A DNA stretch of 64,000 nucleotides. Origin: Labia minor (lineage: Eukaryota; Arthropoda; Insecta; Dermaptera; Spongiphoridae). Below, piece after piece: positions 38,545 to 45,423 of the stretch. Every line of letters begins with the position of its first letter. The stretch's first letter is position 1. The translations under genes were made by a program, and so were the position numbers. The stretch is taken from contig OY720350.1 of the NCBI GenBank assembly GCA_963082975.1, positions 767,001 to 831,000 on the forward strand, read 5' to 3'. The notes under the pieces are model-generated. The model had not been told where the DNA came from. It made no database searches and saw only the letters and a program-made list of their open reading frames with translations.

Positions 38545-40944
38545 CTATAACATTTAAATATTTAACTATACGAGGGCGGTCTGAAAAGTTTCCGACCTGA
38601 CCAAGAAAAACGATGTTGATTTTTGGTATATTTTTCAACATAATCTCCATCAACACTGATACATTTCTCATAACGGTGTTCTAATAAATTTTACTAAATT
38701 ATTTAATTAATTAATTGATTAAATTAAATTTAAGTCTCATCAACAGTTATGAATCGACGCAAAAATTCGTTTGGATTACGCCTACAGCGCCAAATTGTCG
38801 TTAAAAATGTTTTTTCGAAGCAATTTTTGGTCTAACGTTAGGAAATACGGCATCCACATTGCACACAGCTTTCCATATTCAAATGGTTTTGCAAAATATT
38901 TCGCACACGTTCAGCTGACATCGTACAGGTCTCAATTATCTTGAATTTTGAAAAATAAAACAAAAAAAAATTGAAAAACATCGTTTTTCCTGGTCAGGTC
39001 GGAAACTTTTCAGACCACCCTCGTATAATATCAAATTAATTTTTCAATTAGTTTATCATTTTTTTAAAGTTATTTTTTATATATATTCTATATAGATATC
39101 CAATAATATATGGAAATGAAAGTGGTTCAGTAAATTTGATTCCACTAGAATATATTCATCAATTTTTACTTATGTTTGGAGTAAGTGATGCTGAAATTCT
39201 ACAAACTATTAAGGTATAATATAATATATTTTTTTAAACAGGGATCTCTGCATCTCTATCCCGTCAATCTATCTCACTAACATCCCCCATTCTATTCTCT
39301 GCCTCCATGTATATTTTAGTCTTCCTATTCTTCTATTTTTATCTGGTATGCTTTACCCTTATTATCCGGTAAGCTCTTCTTAGGAGATCCATTTCTACTG
39401 TTTCTAATTTTGTTCTAATGTTCTCGCATTTATCTCCAATGTTAATATATTTATTTGATTTCGTGTCTCACAAGTTCCATTGGTAGTATGTCTCCAGGCC
39501 CGGCATATTTCCCATTTTTCATTTCCGACACTACCTTTTTAAATTCTTTCTACTCCTTCATTTAAATCATGTAAATTCAATTAAATCAATGTTTGCTTTT
39601 TGTTTTTCTTTATTCCCTCTGTTCTTATTAAAGTTAAACGTGTTTATTTATCATTTTTTCGGATATTTCTTATTGTTTTTCACCCTTAAGTTTTTAGTTT
39701 TTATAACAGAATTTTGTTTTTGATTGATATAATCGATAATTGATTTTAATTTCTTTGTTGGTTGGCACCATGTGTATTTACGAATATGTTTGTGATCGAA
39801 AAAGCCATTCATGAATTGAAATTAGAAATTTTCACACATATCTATTATTTTATGGCTGTTATCATTTAACACCTCTTCCCTCTCTATATTTATCCACTAT
39901 ATTTGAATTTTGTCTCCGTCCCATTCTTACTTAATATAAATATTGATTTTCTGGGATTTATATCTGAGAGATAGAACCTTTGTTAATGTGAAATAAAAAT
40001 CATCTCAGAGTCATTTCTGAGTGCAATAACAGCTTCTAATAATATTGTTTCGTTTCTTATGTACACTGACTGGAAAAGTAAATGCCAAGGTTGTACGGTT
40101 GCCGGACAATGCCAATTCACCTTCACAACCGTTTGATTGACTGACAACAGCACCACTCCGACGTTAACTTTTCCATCACTATACGGCAACTTATACTCCT
40201 CCTTTTTCCCTTTCATTCTTATTTACACCCTTGTAGAAGTGGATATATTCTCCAATCTCTTCTTTGCCTCTCCACTTTTTCTTTAATTCACTTAGCACGC
40301 ATAAATCTATGTTACAATTTTTAATTTTTTTAAATTTCTTGTTATTTTTTAGTACCGATACCTTGAATGTTCCATATTGCCTTAAAGAAAGTCCTATTAC
40401 ATTACTCGGGTCATTGCTTCTTTAATCCGTCCTGTTTACAAGGTTGGTTATTGAGATTTTTATCACTTTTGCGTTTTTCCAGTGTCCGGTCGCTGGCCCA
40501 ACAAGTTAACCCCCTTCCAGGACGATCGGGTAATTTGTGATCGAGACTCTTCCTCTAGCTCTTAACAAACCAACGCTTCTCCGCAAGGTAGCAGCTACCC
40601 TTTTATCTGCTCACCGACCCAGTTTCCCGCTGTAGTTCGATACCCAACCTTCCATTCAGTTGTTCGATTTAACAGGAGCACGATGTGTAGGTAGAATCGG
40701 GAGAGGCTGAGAGGACTCTCTTGACGAGTCCTTATATTCGTATCGCATCTCCATCTTTTGACAAGATGTTCGCATCAACTCCCCCCCCCCCCCCCTCCTC
40801 CCCAATCTTTTTGCAAGGCCCATTAATTAATTAAATGAATAAAAATAAAAACATTCTTTTATATCCAATATATTATAATTATAATAATTTTTAATTTTAT
40901 TTATTCTTTTTTTCTTTTATTTTCAGGAATATTCTAAAAAATAA
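11662..40944 (+). CDS. TDRD5/Tejas-like protein: three LOTUS domains, one Tudor domain
   Basis: Eighteen exons join without any phase conflict: 11662-11862, 12936-13106, 13527-14045, 14274-14505, 17098-17195, 17680-17856, 17957-18174, 18277-18454, 18550-18726, 20867-21010, 21085-21147, 24133-24243, 28438-28486, 30636-30754, 33709-34087, 38309-38504, 39096-39213, 40927-40944. The product is about 1055 aa; vertebrate TDRD5 is about 1000. Order: LOTUS 1 (residues ~5-80), LOTUS 2 (~280-355), LOTUS 3 (~375-450), extended Tudor (~480-700), a Ser/Thr/Gln-rich stretch (~820-940) and a conserved-looking C-terminus. Three LOTUS plus one Tudor fits TDRD5; TDRD7 has more Tudors, and fly Tejas has one LOTUS. 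In the known family, LOTUS domains bind Vasa-type helicases or RNA, and Tudor domains bind methylarginine tails of Piwi proteins in germline granules to support piRNA production. The start ATG at 11662 is the first in frame. The introns are filled with transposons, several in antisense. Confidence 0.85.
11921..12668. mobile_element. 748-bp foldback element with 8-bp target duplication
   Basis: The ends GGTAATTGTTCCGTTGAGTC and its inverse are flanked by the perfect direct repeat AATATTAA at 11913-11920 and 12669-12676. The terminal arms, 11921-12035 and 12554-12668, are about 115 bp and differ at only two positions. A second inverted pair lies inside (about 12118-12153 and 12386-12421), and a (TA)n tract lies near the centre at 12312-12365. 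A GG start with an 8-bp duplication suggests the Merlin superfamily, but this is inference; there is no transposase here. It sits in intron 1 of the TDRD5-like gene. Confidence 0.85.
13107..13526. other. TDRD5-like intron 2, nothing recognised
   Basis: AT-rich intron from GTATGT at 13107 to the AG at 13525-13526. No repeat, open frame or RNA gene was seen. Confidence 0.5.
13527..17856 (+). CDS. TDRD5-like exons 3-6: LOTUS domains 2 and 3
   Basis: Exon 3 (13527-14045) carries a Ser- and Asn-rich linker and the start of LOTUS 2 (SDRMKENFFKLLDEHPE). Exon 4 (14274-14505) completes it (GILCSELNNLYKEKF, then FASLGYESMVQLAADI). Exons 5 and 6 (17098-17195 and 17680-17856) form LOTUS 3 (MKYKIIKLLLKYKNGI, then LQLFESLSDCIII). 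Each repeat has the helix, then G-[FY]-x-S or its equivalent, then the leucine-rich helix pattern. Intron 4 (14506-17097) holds a hAT derivative. Confidence 0.75.
14506..17097. other. TDRD5-like intron 4
   Basis: Apart from the hAT derivative at 15920-16639, this 2.6 kb intron is AT-rich with a (TA)n tract at about 15108-15121. A GGTTAGGTGGGTTGG patch near 15355 and GGAGGTGGAGGTGG near 16797 are short GC-rich islands without any recognised identity. Confidence 0.45.
15920..16639 (-). mobile_element. Non-autonomous hAT element with transposase C-terminus
   Basis: It is flanked by the perfect 8-bp duplication GGTTATGC (15912-15919 and 16640-16647). The ends are CAGGGATGGGCA and the inverse TGCCCATCTCTG. 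The minus strand, about 16484-16155, codes the hAT dimerisation region: YPNLKGLALNLTSFFGSTYLC, then ESAFSTMNIIKSKYRSRLTD. Only this C-terminal part of the transposase is left, and 720 bp is too short for an autonomous copy, so it is an internal deletion derivative of a Charlie/ZBED-type hAT. Confidence 0.9.
17196..17679. other. TDRD5-like intron 5 with microsatellite and Helitron end
   Basis: A (CT)n(AC)n tract lies at about 17240-17273. At 17363-17480 there is a GC-richer block whose left edge looks like a Helitron 3' end in minus orientation. Confidence 0.5.
17363..17480 (-). mobile_element. Decayed Helitron 3' end
   Basis: CTAG at 17363-17366 is preceded by A. Read from the minus strand it is the 3' end, ...GGGTAGCTAG|T. 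Seven bases inward begins GAGCACCTCGGGCT, a decayed form of the GAGCGCC-loop-GGCGCTC hairpin seen with the same 7-base spacing at 53315 and 63633. The rest of the element was not traced. Confidence 0.4.
17957..21010 (+). CDS. TDRD5-like exons 7-10: extended Tudor domain
   Basis: Exon 7 (17957-18174) begins the fold with GDCVEVIINEIINPSCFWISL. Exon 8 (18277-18454) contains the Tudor barrel core: WHRVEILHIDN, then MARLFYFDYGT, the F-x-D-Y-G motif with aromatic residues placed to form a methylarginine-binding cage. Exon 9 (18550-18726) and exon 10 (20867-21010) supply the staphylococcal-nuclease-like half (LPIRFTKLKRQAILCRLTQI, then LLVERGVAS). In frame, exon 9 must be read one base off from the longest open frame, because the intron before it is removed. 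Confidence 0.8.
18727..20866. other. TDRD5-like intron 9
   Basis: It contains the Helitron at 19531-20489. Around 18888-18960 the sequence ACGAGGTCTATTCAAAAA resembles a mariner terminal repeat, but no partner end or transposase was found. The rest is AT-rich with no recognised content. Confidence 0.45.
19531..20489 (-). mobile_element. Helitron with helicase remnant
   Basis: Read on the minus strand it starts A|TCATATAAAATTCTCATGTC at 20489 and ends ...GCAGGATTAGCTAG|T at 19531, the A|TC...CTAG|T insertion pattern of Helitrons. The inside, about 20190-19800, codes broken pieces such as VHLGNGQRVYFTNETA, QVPRYFTW and ALGRVLTLNPRQT. These match the Rep/helicase protein of Helitrons (VHLENGQRVYF..., ALGRIYTV). 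It is deleted to 959 bp from the several kb of an autonomous copy. Confidence 0.8.
21235..23799 (-). mobile_element. 2.6-kb hAT transposon
   Basis: It is flanked by the perfect 8-bp duplication TTCTAAAG (21227-21234 and 23800-23807). The inverted ends are TAGGGTTGCCAT and ATGGCAACCCTA. Subterminal copies of CCGGGACA occur near both ends (at 21264 and several times between 23730 and 23785). It lies in intron 11 of the TDRD5-like gene in the opposite direction to the host gene and carries a broken transposase gene. Confidence 0.92.
21397..23140 (-). pseudogene. hAT transposase, disrupted
   Basis: Four minus-strand segments continue one protein: 23140-22643 (SHGGKSSIRDHIKSSNHKSK, the end of a BED/C2H2-like zinc finger, and FYGISTDSSNH), 22631-22395 (LKGLVAFGADNTNTNFGG, a catalytic-Asp region, and GCPAHVIHN), 22365-21847 (SRSRWLSLLPAIERI) and 21846-21397 (the dimerisation helix AIPQCHVERVFSLIKAQWTDE). 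At least two frameshifts separate the first three, and one in-frame stop separates the last two. A (TA)n insertion at 23143-23157 interrupts the zinc-finger part. Present coding is therefore non-functional, but all blocks of the family are there in order. Confidence 0.85.
26096..26400. mobile_element. 305-bp hAT-type inverted-repeat element
   Basis: The ends CAGGGGTGGGCAACC and GGTTGCCCATCCCTG are flanked by the perfect 8-bp duplication GTCTATCC (26088-26095 and 26401-26408). Subterminal GGCCCGC motifs occur at both ends. It has no coding capacity, and the end type matches Charlie-like hAT elements. Confidence 0.92.
26733..27237. mobile_element. piggyBac-like foldback element with internal tandem duplication
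   Basis: TTAA lies at both edges (26729-26732 and 27238-27241). The arms start CACGTTAAACGCCGTGTCGG on the left and, inverted with two extra bases, on the right. They run about 160 bp inward. Each arm carries the palindrome GTCGGCCACCGGTGGCCGAC. Inside the left arm an exact 100-bp unit is repeated in tandem (26871-26970 and 26971-27070), each unit ending in a hairpin with 18-bp arms. No coding capacity was found. Confidence 0.85.
26871..27070. repeat. 100-bp tandem duplication, two units
   Basis: The units at 26871-26970 and 26971-27070 appear identical by eye. Each contains the perfect hairpin ATAAAGAAGCTCAATAAA-GGGA-TTTATTGAGCTTCTTTAT. The matching region of the right arm (27071-27105) exists only once. 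Confidence 0.9.
27584..27830 (-). mobile_element. Mariner transposase remnant
   Basis: The minus strand reads MTTIVPILG, a relic of HDNAPAH, near 27760, then FMSYSSDLAPADFFLFPT near 27690. The latter matches the mariner [16 protein letters not shown] block. The copy is frameshifted and has no recognised ends. Confidence 0.5.
28142..28211 (+). mobile_element. Helitron 3' end, truncated copy
   Basis: It aligns by eye with 63565-63633: a GGGGG...GAGCCCC stretch, TTTAGGTG-AAAGAGCGCC, a decayed hairpin, then GTAGCTAG followed by T at 28212. No 5' end was found nearby. Confidence 0.55.
28487..30635. other. TDRD5-like intron 13
   Basis: Besides the element at 28518-29188 there is a (TA)n run at about 29192-29220. 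The section 29460-29700 is less AT-rich and open on the minus strand for 71 codons, but I recognise no family. A stretch at 30090-30250 is similarly unplaced. Confidence 0.4.
28518..29188. mobile_element. Inverted-repeat element, GTAAGGTGGGGCAAA family
   Basis: The left end GAGTAAGGTGGGGCAAAATC and the right end TTTGCCCAACCTTAGTC form an imperfect inverted pair with TA at each side (28516-28517 and 29189-29190). This fits a Tc1/mariner-type insertion. The right half (from about 28843) is similar to 42245-42612, so the family is dispersed. No transposase was recognised. Confidence 0.6.
31699..32193 (-). mobile_element. Mariner element, internally deleted
   Basis: The ends CTAGGTTGTTCAATAAGTTTGC and the inverse (AACTTATTAAACACAACCTAG) are flanked by TA on both sides. 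On the minus strand, 32077-31757 codes CAKWVPHSLMMEQKHIRM, then RFITMDETWDYHHDHESKQ (first catalytic Asp) and GFWDAKGILFID (second catalytic Asp region). The last third with the final Asp is missing. The remaining frame is still open for 106 codons. Confidence 0.88.
32878..33195. repeat. Dispersed repeat (copy 1 of at least 2)
   Basis: CGACGATAGTAAGGGAGGTATTG... and TTTCACACCAAATTTCACATGTGGAGA recur at 60459-60690. The first unit is also partly repeated inside this copy at 33142-33220 (CGACGATAGGAAGGG...). The middle has the CTGTCTGTCCGTCCGTATAG...CAACCGATTTTGATGAAATTTG motif common in arthropod repeats. The class is unknown. Confidence 0.6.
33709..40944 (+). CDS. TDRD5-like exons 15-18: low-complexity stretch and C-terminus
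   Basis: Exon 15 (33709-34087) is Ser/Thr/Asn/Gln-rich (for example YQQQQPQQSE), likely disordered. Exons 16 and 17 (38309-38504 and 39096-39213) code a compact segment with EFMRLQMCSPINIQFLEF and YIHQFLLMFGVSDAEILQTI. I do not know its role. The last exon (40927-40944) is only EYSKK plus TAA, placed after a 1.7 kb intron filled with a LINE. The stop codon overlaps an AATAAA motif at 40941-40946. A GTAAGT inside exon 17 at 39181 is a possible alternative donor that keeps the frame. Confidence 0.7.
34301..34548. mobile_element. 248-bp hAT-type element
   Basis: The ends CACTGGTTTTCAAACTTTCT and AGTTTGAAGACCACTG are inverted matches. The perfect 8-bp duplication CTATAGAC flanks both sides (34293-34300 and 34549-34556). 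No coding capacity. Confidence 0.9.
34976..35257. mobile_element. 282-bp hAT-type element
   Basis: The ends CAGCGGTTGCCAAAGTGGTGG and TTTGGCGACCGCTG are flanked by the perfect duplication GTTTATAC (34968-34975 and 35258-35265). It splits the mariner coding trace shortly after its WVTFDHQ block. Subterminal TGGTCCGCG motifs occur on both sides. Confidence 0.9.
36329..37585 (-). mobile_element. Tigger/pogo-type transposon, internally deleted
   Basis: The ends CACCCAAGCCTCGCTTTACGG and GCCGTATAGCGAGGCTTGGGTG are inverted and flanked by TA (36327-36328 and 37586-37587). Subterminal GGCCGT-A-AGCGAA motifs are repeated. It contains the C-terminal part of a pogo-type transposase on the minus strand. 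The N-terminal DNA-binding part is gone. Confidence 0.92.
36611..37440 (-). pseudogene. Tigger (pogo) transposase, C-terminal part
   Basis: Minus-strand open frame ending at 36611. ALLILDNAPGHP holds the second catalytic Asp, and EYLPKNTTALIQPMDQGAI holds the third (PMDQG). Downstream lie helical segments, an acidic stretch and a C-terminus with QTTLDNFFK. That last motif fits the PCNA-interacting (PIP) pattern Q-x-x-L-x-x-F-F, as reported for pogo-type transposases. About 253 codons are intact from the first ATG, and the trace extends upstream to about 37440. The first catalytic Asp and the CENP-B-type DNA-binding domain are missing. Confidence 0.88.
38571..39023. mobile_element. 453-bp mariner derivative, copy 1
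   Basis: The ends CGAGGGCGGTCTGAAAAGTT and the inverse (AACTTTTCAGACCACCCTCG) are flanked by TA. The terminal identity runs over 40 bp, through GACCTGACCAAGAAAAACGATG. The interior keeps the GTTATGAATCGACGCAAAAATTC segment of the transposase gene, minus strand. It is shared with the copy at 50551-50992 but inverted. Confidence 0.9.
39240..40800 (-). mobile_element. LINE (RTE-like) fragment with endonuclease and start of RT
   Basis: Read on the minus strand from the GC-rich 5' side near 40790. Around 40395-40200 it codes WNIQGIGTKK, then NIDLCVLSELKKKWRGKEE and FYKGVNKNEREKGGV, the AP-endonuclease domain of RTE-like LINEs. Around 39560-39470 it codes VVSEMKNGKYAGPGDILPME, the start of the reverse transcriptase. 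Frameshifts and stops break it and the catalytic RT core is absent. It fills the last intron of the TDRD5-like gene. A C-run (about 40780-40794) lies near the 5' edge. Confidence 0.75.
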
Positions 40945-41569
40945 AATAATATGTATTTCTTAACATTTGTTGATATTAATATTTTTCATTATTAATAAAA
41001 AATAATTAAATAATTTTTTTATTACATTTATTTTTATTTTTATATTAATTCCAAAGAAAGGATTTGTTTTCTTAGTTTTCTAAATATTTGTTCTTAAAAA
41101 AAAGTATATTTTAAAATTTCTTTTGAATTTTATATAATAAAAAATGTATTAAATCCATAACTTGTTTAATAAATAATATTATTTTTGAAGCTGTGTTCTT
41201 TAAATTCAAAATTTAATTTTGAGGGGGAGATTTAAATAGCATGAATGAAATATCAAATATGTACTTTGAACAATTTTACTAAAGGTGTTATCACAGAGCA
41301 TCCGCATTGTGGGTGTTATCATTTAATTTTTTTTTATCATGAGGTATTCTTCCTCCTAAGCCTCTCACACCAACGTATAGTGGACTGCATAGATCACTTT
41401 TTGATACCAATAAACCACAACTCATTACTTGAAAAAGACTACTCAATAAATTTCTAATTTAATATCAATTTTTTATTAGTTTTTATTATATTAATTTTAA
41501 TTTAGATCTCAATTCAAATATATAAATCTATTTATTAAAAATTAAATAAGAAACCATTAATGACCTGAG

Positions 41570-42225
41570 ACCAGCAGGTCGAGGGTGAAATGAAAGGCCG
41601 AAGTAGGTTATATTTACGCCTACTCATATGATTACACAATTATCGGTTTGTTTATATTTCGGGAGCGGTCATGTAGAGTAGGCGCTCCCGTAGCCCTTGA
41701 GAGAGGTTCCCTGCAGACAGCAAGAGTTGCAAATGGATGATAGATGACGTGACCCCTAAAGGCGGCCCAAAGTGGTCTGCCAGTGCCGGAGGCGGAAAAG
41801 TCGGATGGAATGTTAGATCCGATCTCGGAGCCCTGGAGTGTAGACCGAATGTTGCAGGAGAGGACGGTCAGTGGATGACAAGTTCCGTAGATAGAGGTGA
41901 GGTCCGAAGGGGAAAAAAAATGGTGGGTGGAAAGGTCTCTACCTGCCTACTCCTCGTTGCCGGAAAGGGAAAGAAAGGTATGACTGAGATCTCAATCTGC
42001 CTACTCCACGTAGCCGGAAAGGGAATCATCTCGCACTGGCCGTGGAGCTCCCTTAAATACGCCAAAGGCCCCGCTCGGGGATAGAGATAAACATGTCATT
42101 GATGTGGCGAGGACGCCACATGCCTTTACAATGTGTATATATTGTCTTCGTTATCGTATATGCTTGAGAGTAAAGATCAGACGTAAACGGACTCGTTTTT
42201 GTTTTAAAATAAGGTAGGAAATATT
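41570..42225. repeat. GC-rich block, possible solo LTR
   Basis: It stands out sharply from the AT-rich surroundings. CTTAAATACGCC near 42053 followed by GTGTATATATTG, then GAGAGTAAAGATCAGACG near 42169, resembles the promoter-to-R region of an LTR. A degenerate 54-bp direct repeat (CTGCCTACTCC-CGT-GCCGGAAAGGGAA) starts at 41943 and 41997. No matching LTR partner or internal retroelement genes are present, so this is tentative. Confidence 0.35.
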
Positions 42226-42239
42226 AGAAATTTGAGGAC

Positions 42240-42612
42240 CATTGAGGAGCAAGATCTATTGCGGACTTTTGTTCCCACTTTTGTCGACACTTCGGATGAT
42301 AGATAAGTATTTCCATCAAAGAACCGCAAAAAATGTTTACCGTTTACTTTAGACAAGAAAAAGATTTAAAATATTTATTTAAGGGTAACAGCTTCCAATC
42401 AAAGGCATTGAAAAGTGAGAAAATCTATAAATATTAGATGGAATGTGCCGAATGTGACAAAAACAACTTGTCTCATTGTATATAAATGGCTTCCAATATG
42501 CTAATGATTTCGCACCGTGCGTCTTCTATTCTTGTTGTTTCCAACCGAACATATAATTATTTAGAGTATCAGTAGTTTTAAATTGTGAGTGCGGATTTTT
42601 AATCCACTTTAC
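42240..42612. repeat. Second copy of the repeat at 28.8-29.2 kb
   Basis: It shares GGACTTTTGTTCCCA, GTTTACTTTAGACAAGAAAA, TATTTATTTAAGGGTAACAGCTT and TGTATATAAATG-CTTCCAATAT with 28843-29188, in the same order. The left end of that family (GTAAGGTGGGGC) is missing or degraded. Confidence 0.65.
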
Positions 42613-42795
42613 CCTATATATTAGTATAGAAATTTATATTTATGAAAATATCAATAACAAAACAATTTCTCATTCACAAGCCACTATCTTGAATTATATT
42701 TTTTTTATTTTTATTTATTTATTTATTCCGACCTTAGTTCTTCCATAATTTAATTCAATGTACATTTTAATTATATTCCATTTACATTAAATTCT

Positions 42796-43092
42796 TTTTT
42801 TGTTTTGTTTTTTCATTCTTTCTTCATTGTCTCTGCTCTTCTTTGCTTGTACATCCTTCCCACATCCTCCAGATTGCCAATGTACCTCTGATCGGCGGAC
42901 CCGACTTCAGGATATCTTGAAATTGTTTCTTCCTCAATACTTCCAGGTGTTCCCTCAGGAATTCTGTCATCCTTTCCATAAGCACTCGACACCGTGATTT
43001 GGGAATTCCTCCTCTTCTCTACACATTCTACACGTTATATCTTTTAGCCATGTTTTATCTTGAATTATATATAAATTTAATTTATTCCTATT
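42796..43092 (-). mobile_element. LINE ORF2 C-terminal zinc-motif fragment
   Basis: The minus strand around 43050-42975 reads TWLKDITCRMCREEEE, then FPNHGVECLWK: a C-x2-C-x8-H-x3-C motif of the type found after the reverse transcriptase in many LINE proteins. The frame is lost soon afterwards. It could belong to the same family as the fragment at 39.2-40.8 kb, but the two do not overlap. Confidence 0.45.
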
Positions 43093-43685
43093 GAATATTT
43101 TATCTTTTTCGACCAAGTTTTAATAATATTTTATGTGGAAATTGCTATGAGGTGTGTGACTAGAATGGATGAGGAAAGATTGGCGCCTGTTGGTTGATCA
43201 AAGAAGTGATGGCTGACTTATTAGTTCGCCATAGAAAATGGTCATGATAATTTATTATAAATGCTCTTTTTCTTCAACATCCTATCAATAATTAAAATAA
43301 ACAATTTTTTGAACAATACATTAATAATTTATTATGAAAAATGCTTTCACAAAATGTTTACTTATATATCACCATCTTTTAGATTAATATCAATTAATAT
43401 AGAATCTTGATACACCAATTTTGATGGTTACATTATGTTAAAATGGATAAGTGTATTAATAAAAAGTAAATAATTATATTACGATCTTTTTTTATTTGAA
43501 AATCAAATTAAAAATAGAATGATTATTTTGTTGCTAACTACACACTCTCATTTCACCATTTGCAAAATAATCATTCTTTTACCACATATATAGCATATAT
43601 GGTGATATATGGCATGCTTATAAATACTAAATATACATCCAATATATTATCTAAAATATTTAATAAAATCTATATTTTAACAAAA

Positions 43686-44808
43686 ATGTCTAACATTGAT
43701 GTCTATCATCGTTTAGAAGAAAAAGCAAATCAATGTGAAGAAATTATTAATGATTTGAAATATGAAATTCAACGAATGAAATCACTTAAATTAAATAAGT
43801 CTATTAATGAAAAAGTACAAAAATTAAAATCAGAGAATGCAGATTTACAAAAAAAAGTTAATGAATGGAAATATCGATTAATTAAAATTGAATCACAAAA
43901 TGGAATAAAACAGGTGAATATATATATACAAGCTTTTTTTATTACTATTATTATTTTTAAAATATTTAAAATAATATATCATTTTTATTATTATAATTTA
44001 TTAGGTTACTTTACCAAATGAAGCATTAAATAATGAACTTATAATAATAGATAAAAATAATGATTTGAAATCTGAGGAAGTTATTATTAAAAATCATGAG
44101 AAACAAGTTGAGAATAAAATAAAAAAAGAAAAAACACCTAAAACGAATGTAAAAGAGAAACAATCTAAAGATAAAACAATAATCAATGAAGAGTTAATTG
44201 ATATATCTAGATTAGATTTACGTGTTGGACGGGTTATTTCAGCAAATAAACATCCAGATGCTGACAGTTTGTATGTAGAACAAATTGAATTGGGCGAAGA
44301 GAAACCACGAACAGTTGTTAGTATTAACATTAATATATTATTACTATTTATTTTTTTATTATTTTTTTATTGTATCATTTCAATTATTTTATTTATTTTT
44401 ATATTTACAATTTTCTGTTTTTATAATAATATTTGGTATTTGTAGGATTTCTTCGAGATTTTTATTTATTTATGTTTTGTAAATTTACTACTCTTATTCT
44501 ACCCTATTTCATTTTCTTCTCTTTTTACTATTATTCTCAAAACCAGCTCTAGTTCTGTCTCTCCATTCCTCAATTTAATATTACATTTTTATGTAATTTA
44601 TATATACATTTCCAATAATTTTAGCTTCAATATTTTGGGACAATTAATTTAATATACTTAATAATAGATACAAAAAAATATACAATCAATATTCTGCATT
44701 TTCTTTTGTTTAACTTATATTATAGTAAATGCATATCTTATATATCTTATAATAAACATATTTCTATTATTATAAAATAAATTTATGCTTAAGAAAATAT
44801 ATAATATA

Positions 44809-44846
<38 letters not shown>

Positions 44847-45423
44847 TTTTTCACATTCATGAATTAAAATAAATATTGTTATATATATATATATATATAT
44901 ATATCAATGTTAAAGTTTTATGATGATAAGATAATGATAACAAAAGCCCAACATTATTGAGATTACTAAATTTATTTTTTATTTTTTCTATTTTTTACTA
45001 TTTTTTTTTAAATGTTGTTCTTTTTCTCAATGTTTCCTTCATTTTCAGGTGTCTGGTTTGGTACGTTATGTATCTATTGAACAATTACAAAATCGTCTAG
45101 TTGTTTTGGTTTGTAATTTAAAACCAGCTAAAATGCGAGGAGTCCTTTCTGAGGCAATGGTTCTTTGTGCAAGTACACTAGATCGTGTTGAACCACTCGA
45201 TCCGCCACCTAATAGTTTCCCAGGCGATTTAGTTAAAGCTGAAGGCTACGAATCAGGACAACCTGACCCACAACTTAATCCAAAAAAGAAAATATTCGAA
45301 AATGTTGCATCTGATTTAAAAACGGGCAATGATCGTATCGCTAGATATAAAGATGCAAAATTATCTATAGCAGGAAAGGGTTATATCACAGCTGCAACAT
45401 TAACGGGTGTTCCTATCAAATAA
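43686..45423 (+). CDS. AIMP1, multisynthetase-complex scaffold p43
   Basis: Three exons: 43686-43913 (76 codons), 44005-44316 (104) and 45049-45423 (124 plus TAA), all phase 0, giving 304 aa (human AIMP1 is about 312). The N-terminus [20 protein letters not shown] and [11 protein letters not shown] are, from memory, clearly related to the leucine-zipper region of vertebrate AIMP1. This fixes the start at 43686, although in-frame ATGs exist further upstream. A Lys-rich linker (about residues 100-133) leads into the EMAPII domain: [20 protein letters not shown], then [27 protein letters not shown] and LNPKKKI. The protein holds tRNA synthetases together and its EMAPII OB fold binds tRNA. The donor of intron 2 is the less usual GTTAGT at 44317, chosen because only it restores TV-VSGLV. 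Confidence 0.95.
44317..45048. other. AIMP1 intron 2
   Basis: AT-rich intron with long (TA)n runs at about 44805-44842 and 44881-44904. Nothing else was recognised. Confidence 0.6.

Larger units (their letters stand above)
40945..43685. other. Intergenic region between the TDRD5-like gene and AIMP1
   Basis: It holds the GC-rich block at 41570-42225, a copy of the 28.5-kb repeat at about 42240-42612, and the end of a LINE at about 42796-43092. The first 600 bases are AT-rich 3' flank. The last 500 bases, before the AIMP1 start, should contain its promoter, but no element stands out. Confidence 0.5.

Noticed and set aside
41737-42084. 115-codon open frame in the GC-rich block as a gene
   Set aside because: High GC makes stop codons rare; the composition is Gly/Lys-rich with an internal repeat, and no domain is visible.
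43560-43685. Upstream in-frame extension of AIMP1
   Set aside because: The segment is AT-rich and hydrophobic, while the sequence from 43686 already matches the known N-terminus of the family.
44317-44445. Continuation of AIMP1 exon 2 into the following open frame
   Set aside because: It codes a run of I, L, F and Y typical of AT-rich intron. The donor GTTAGT at 44317 restores the conserved EMAPII sequence exactly.
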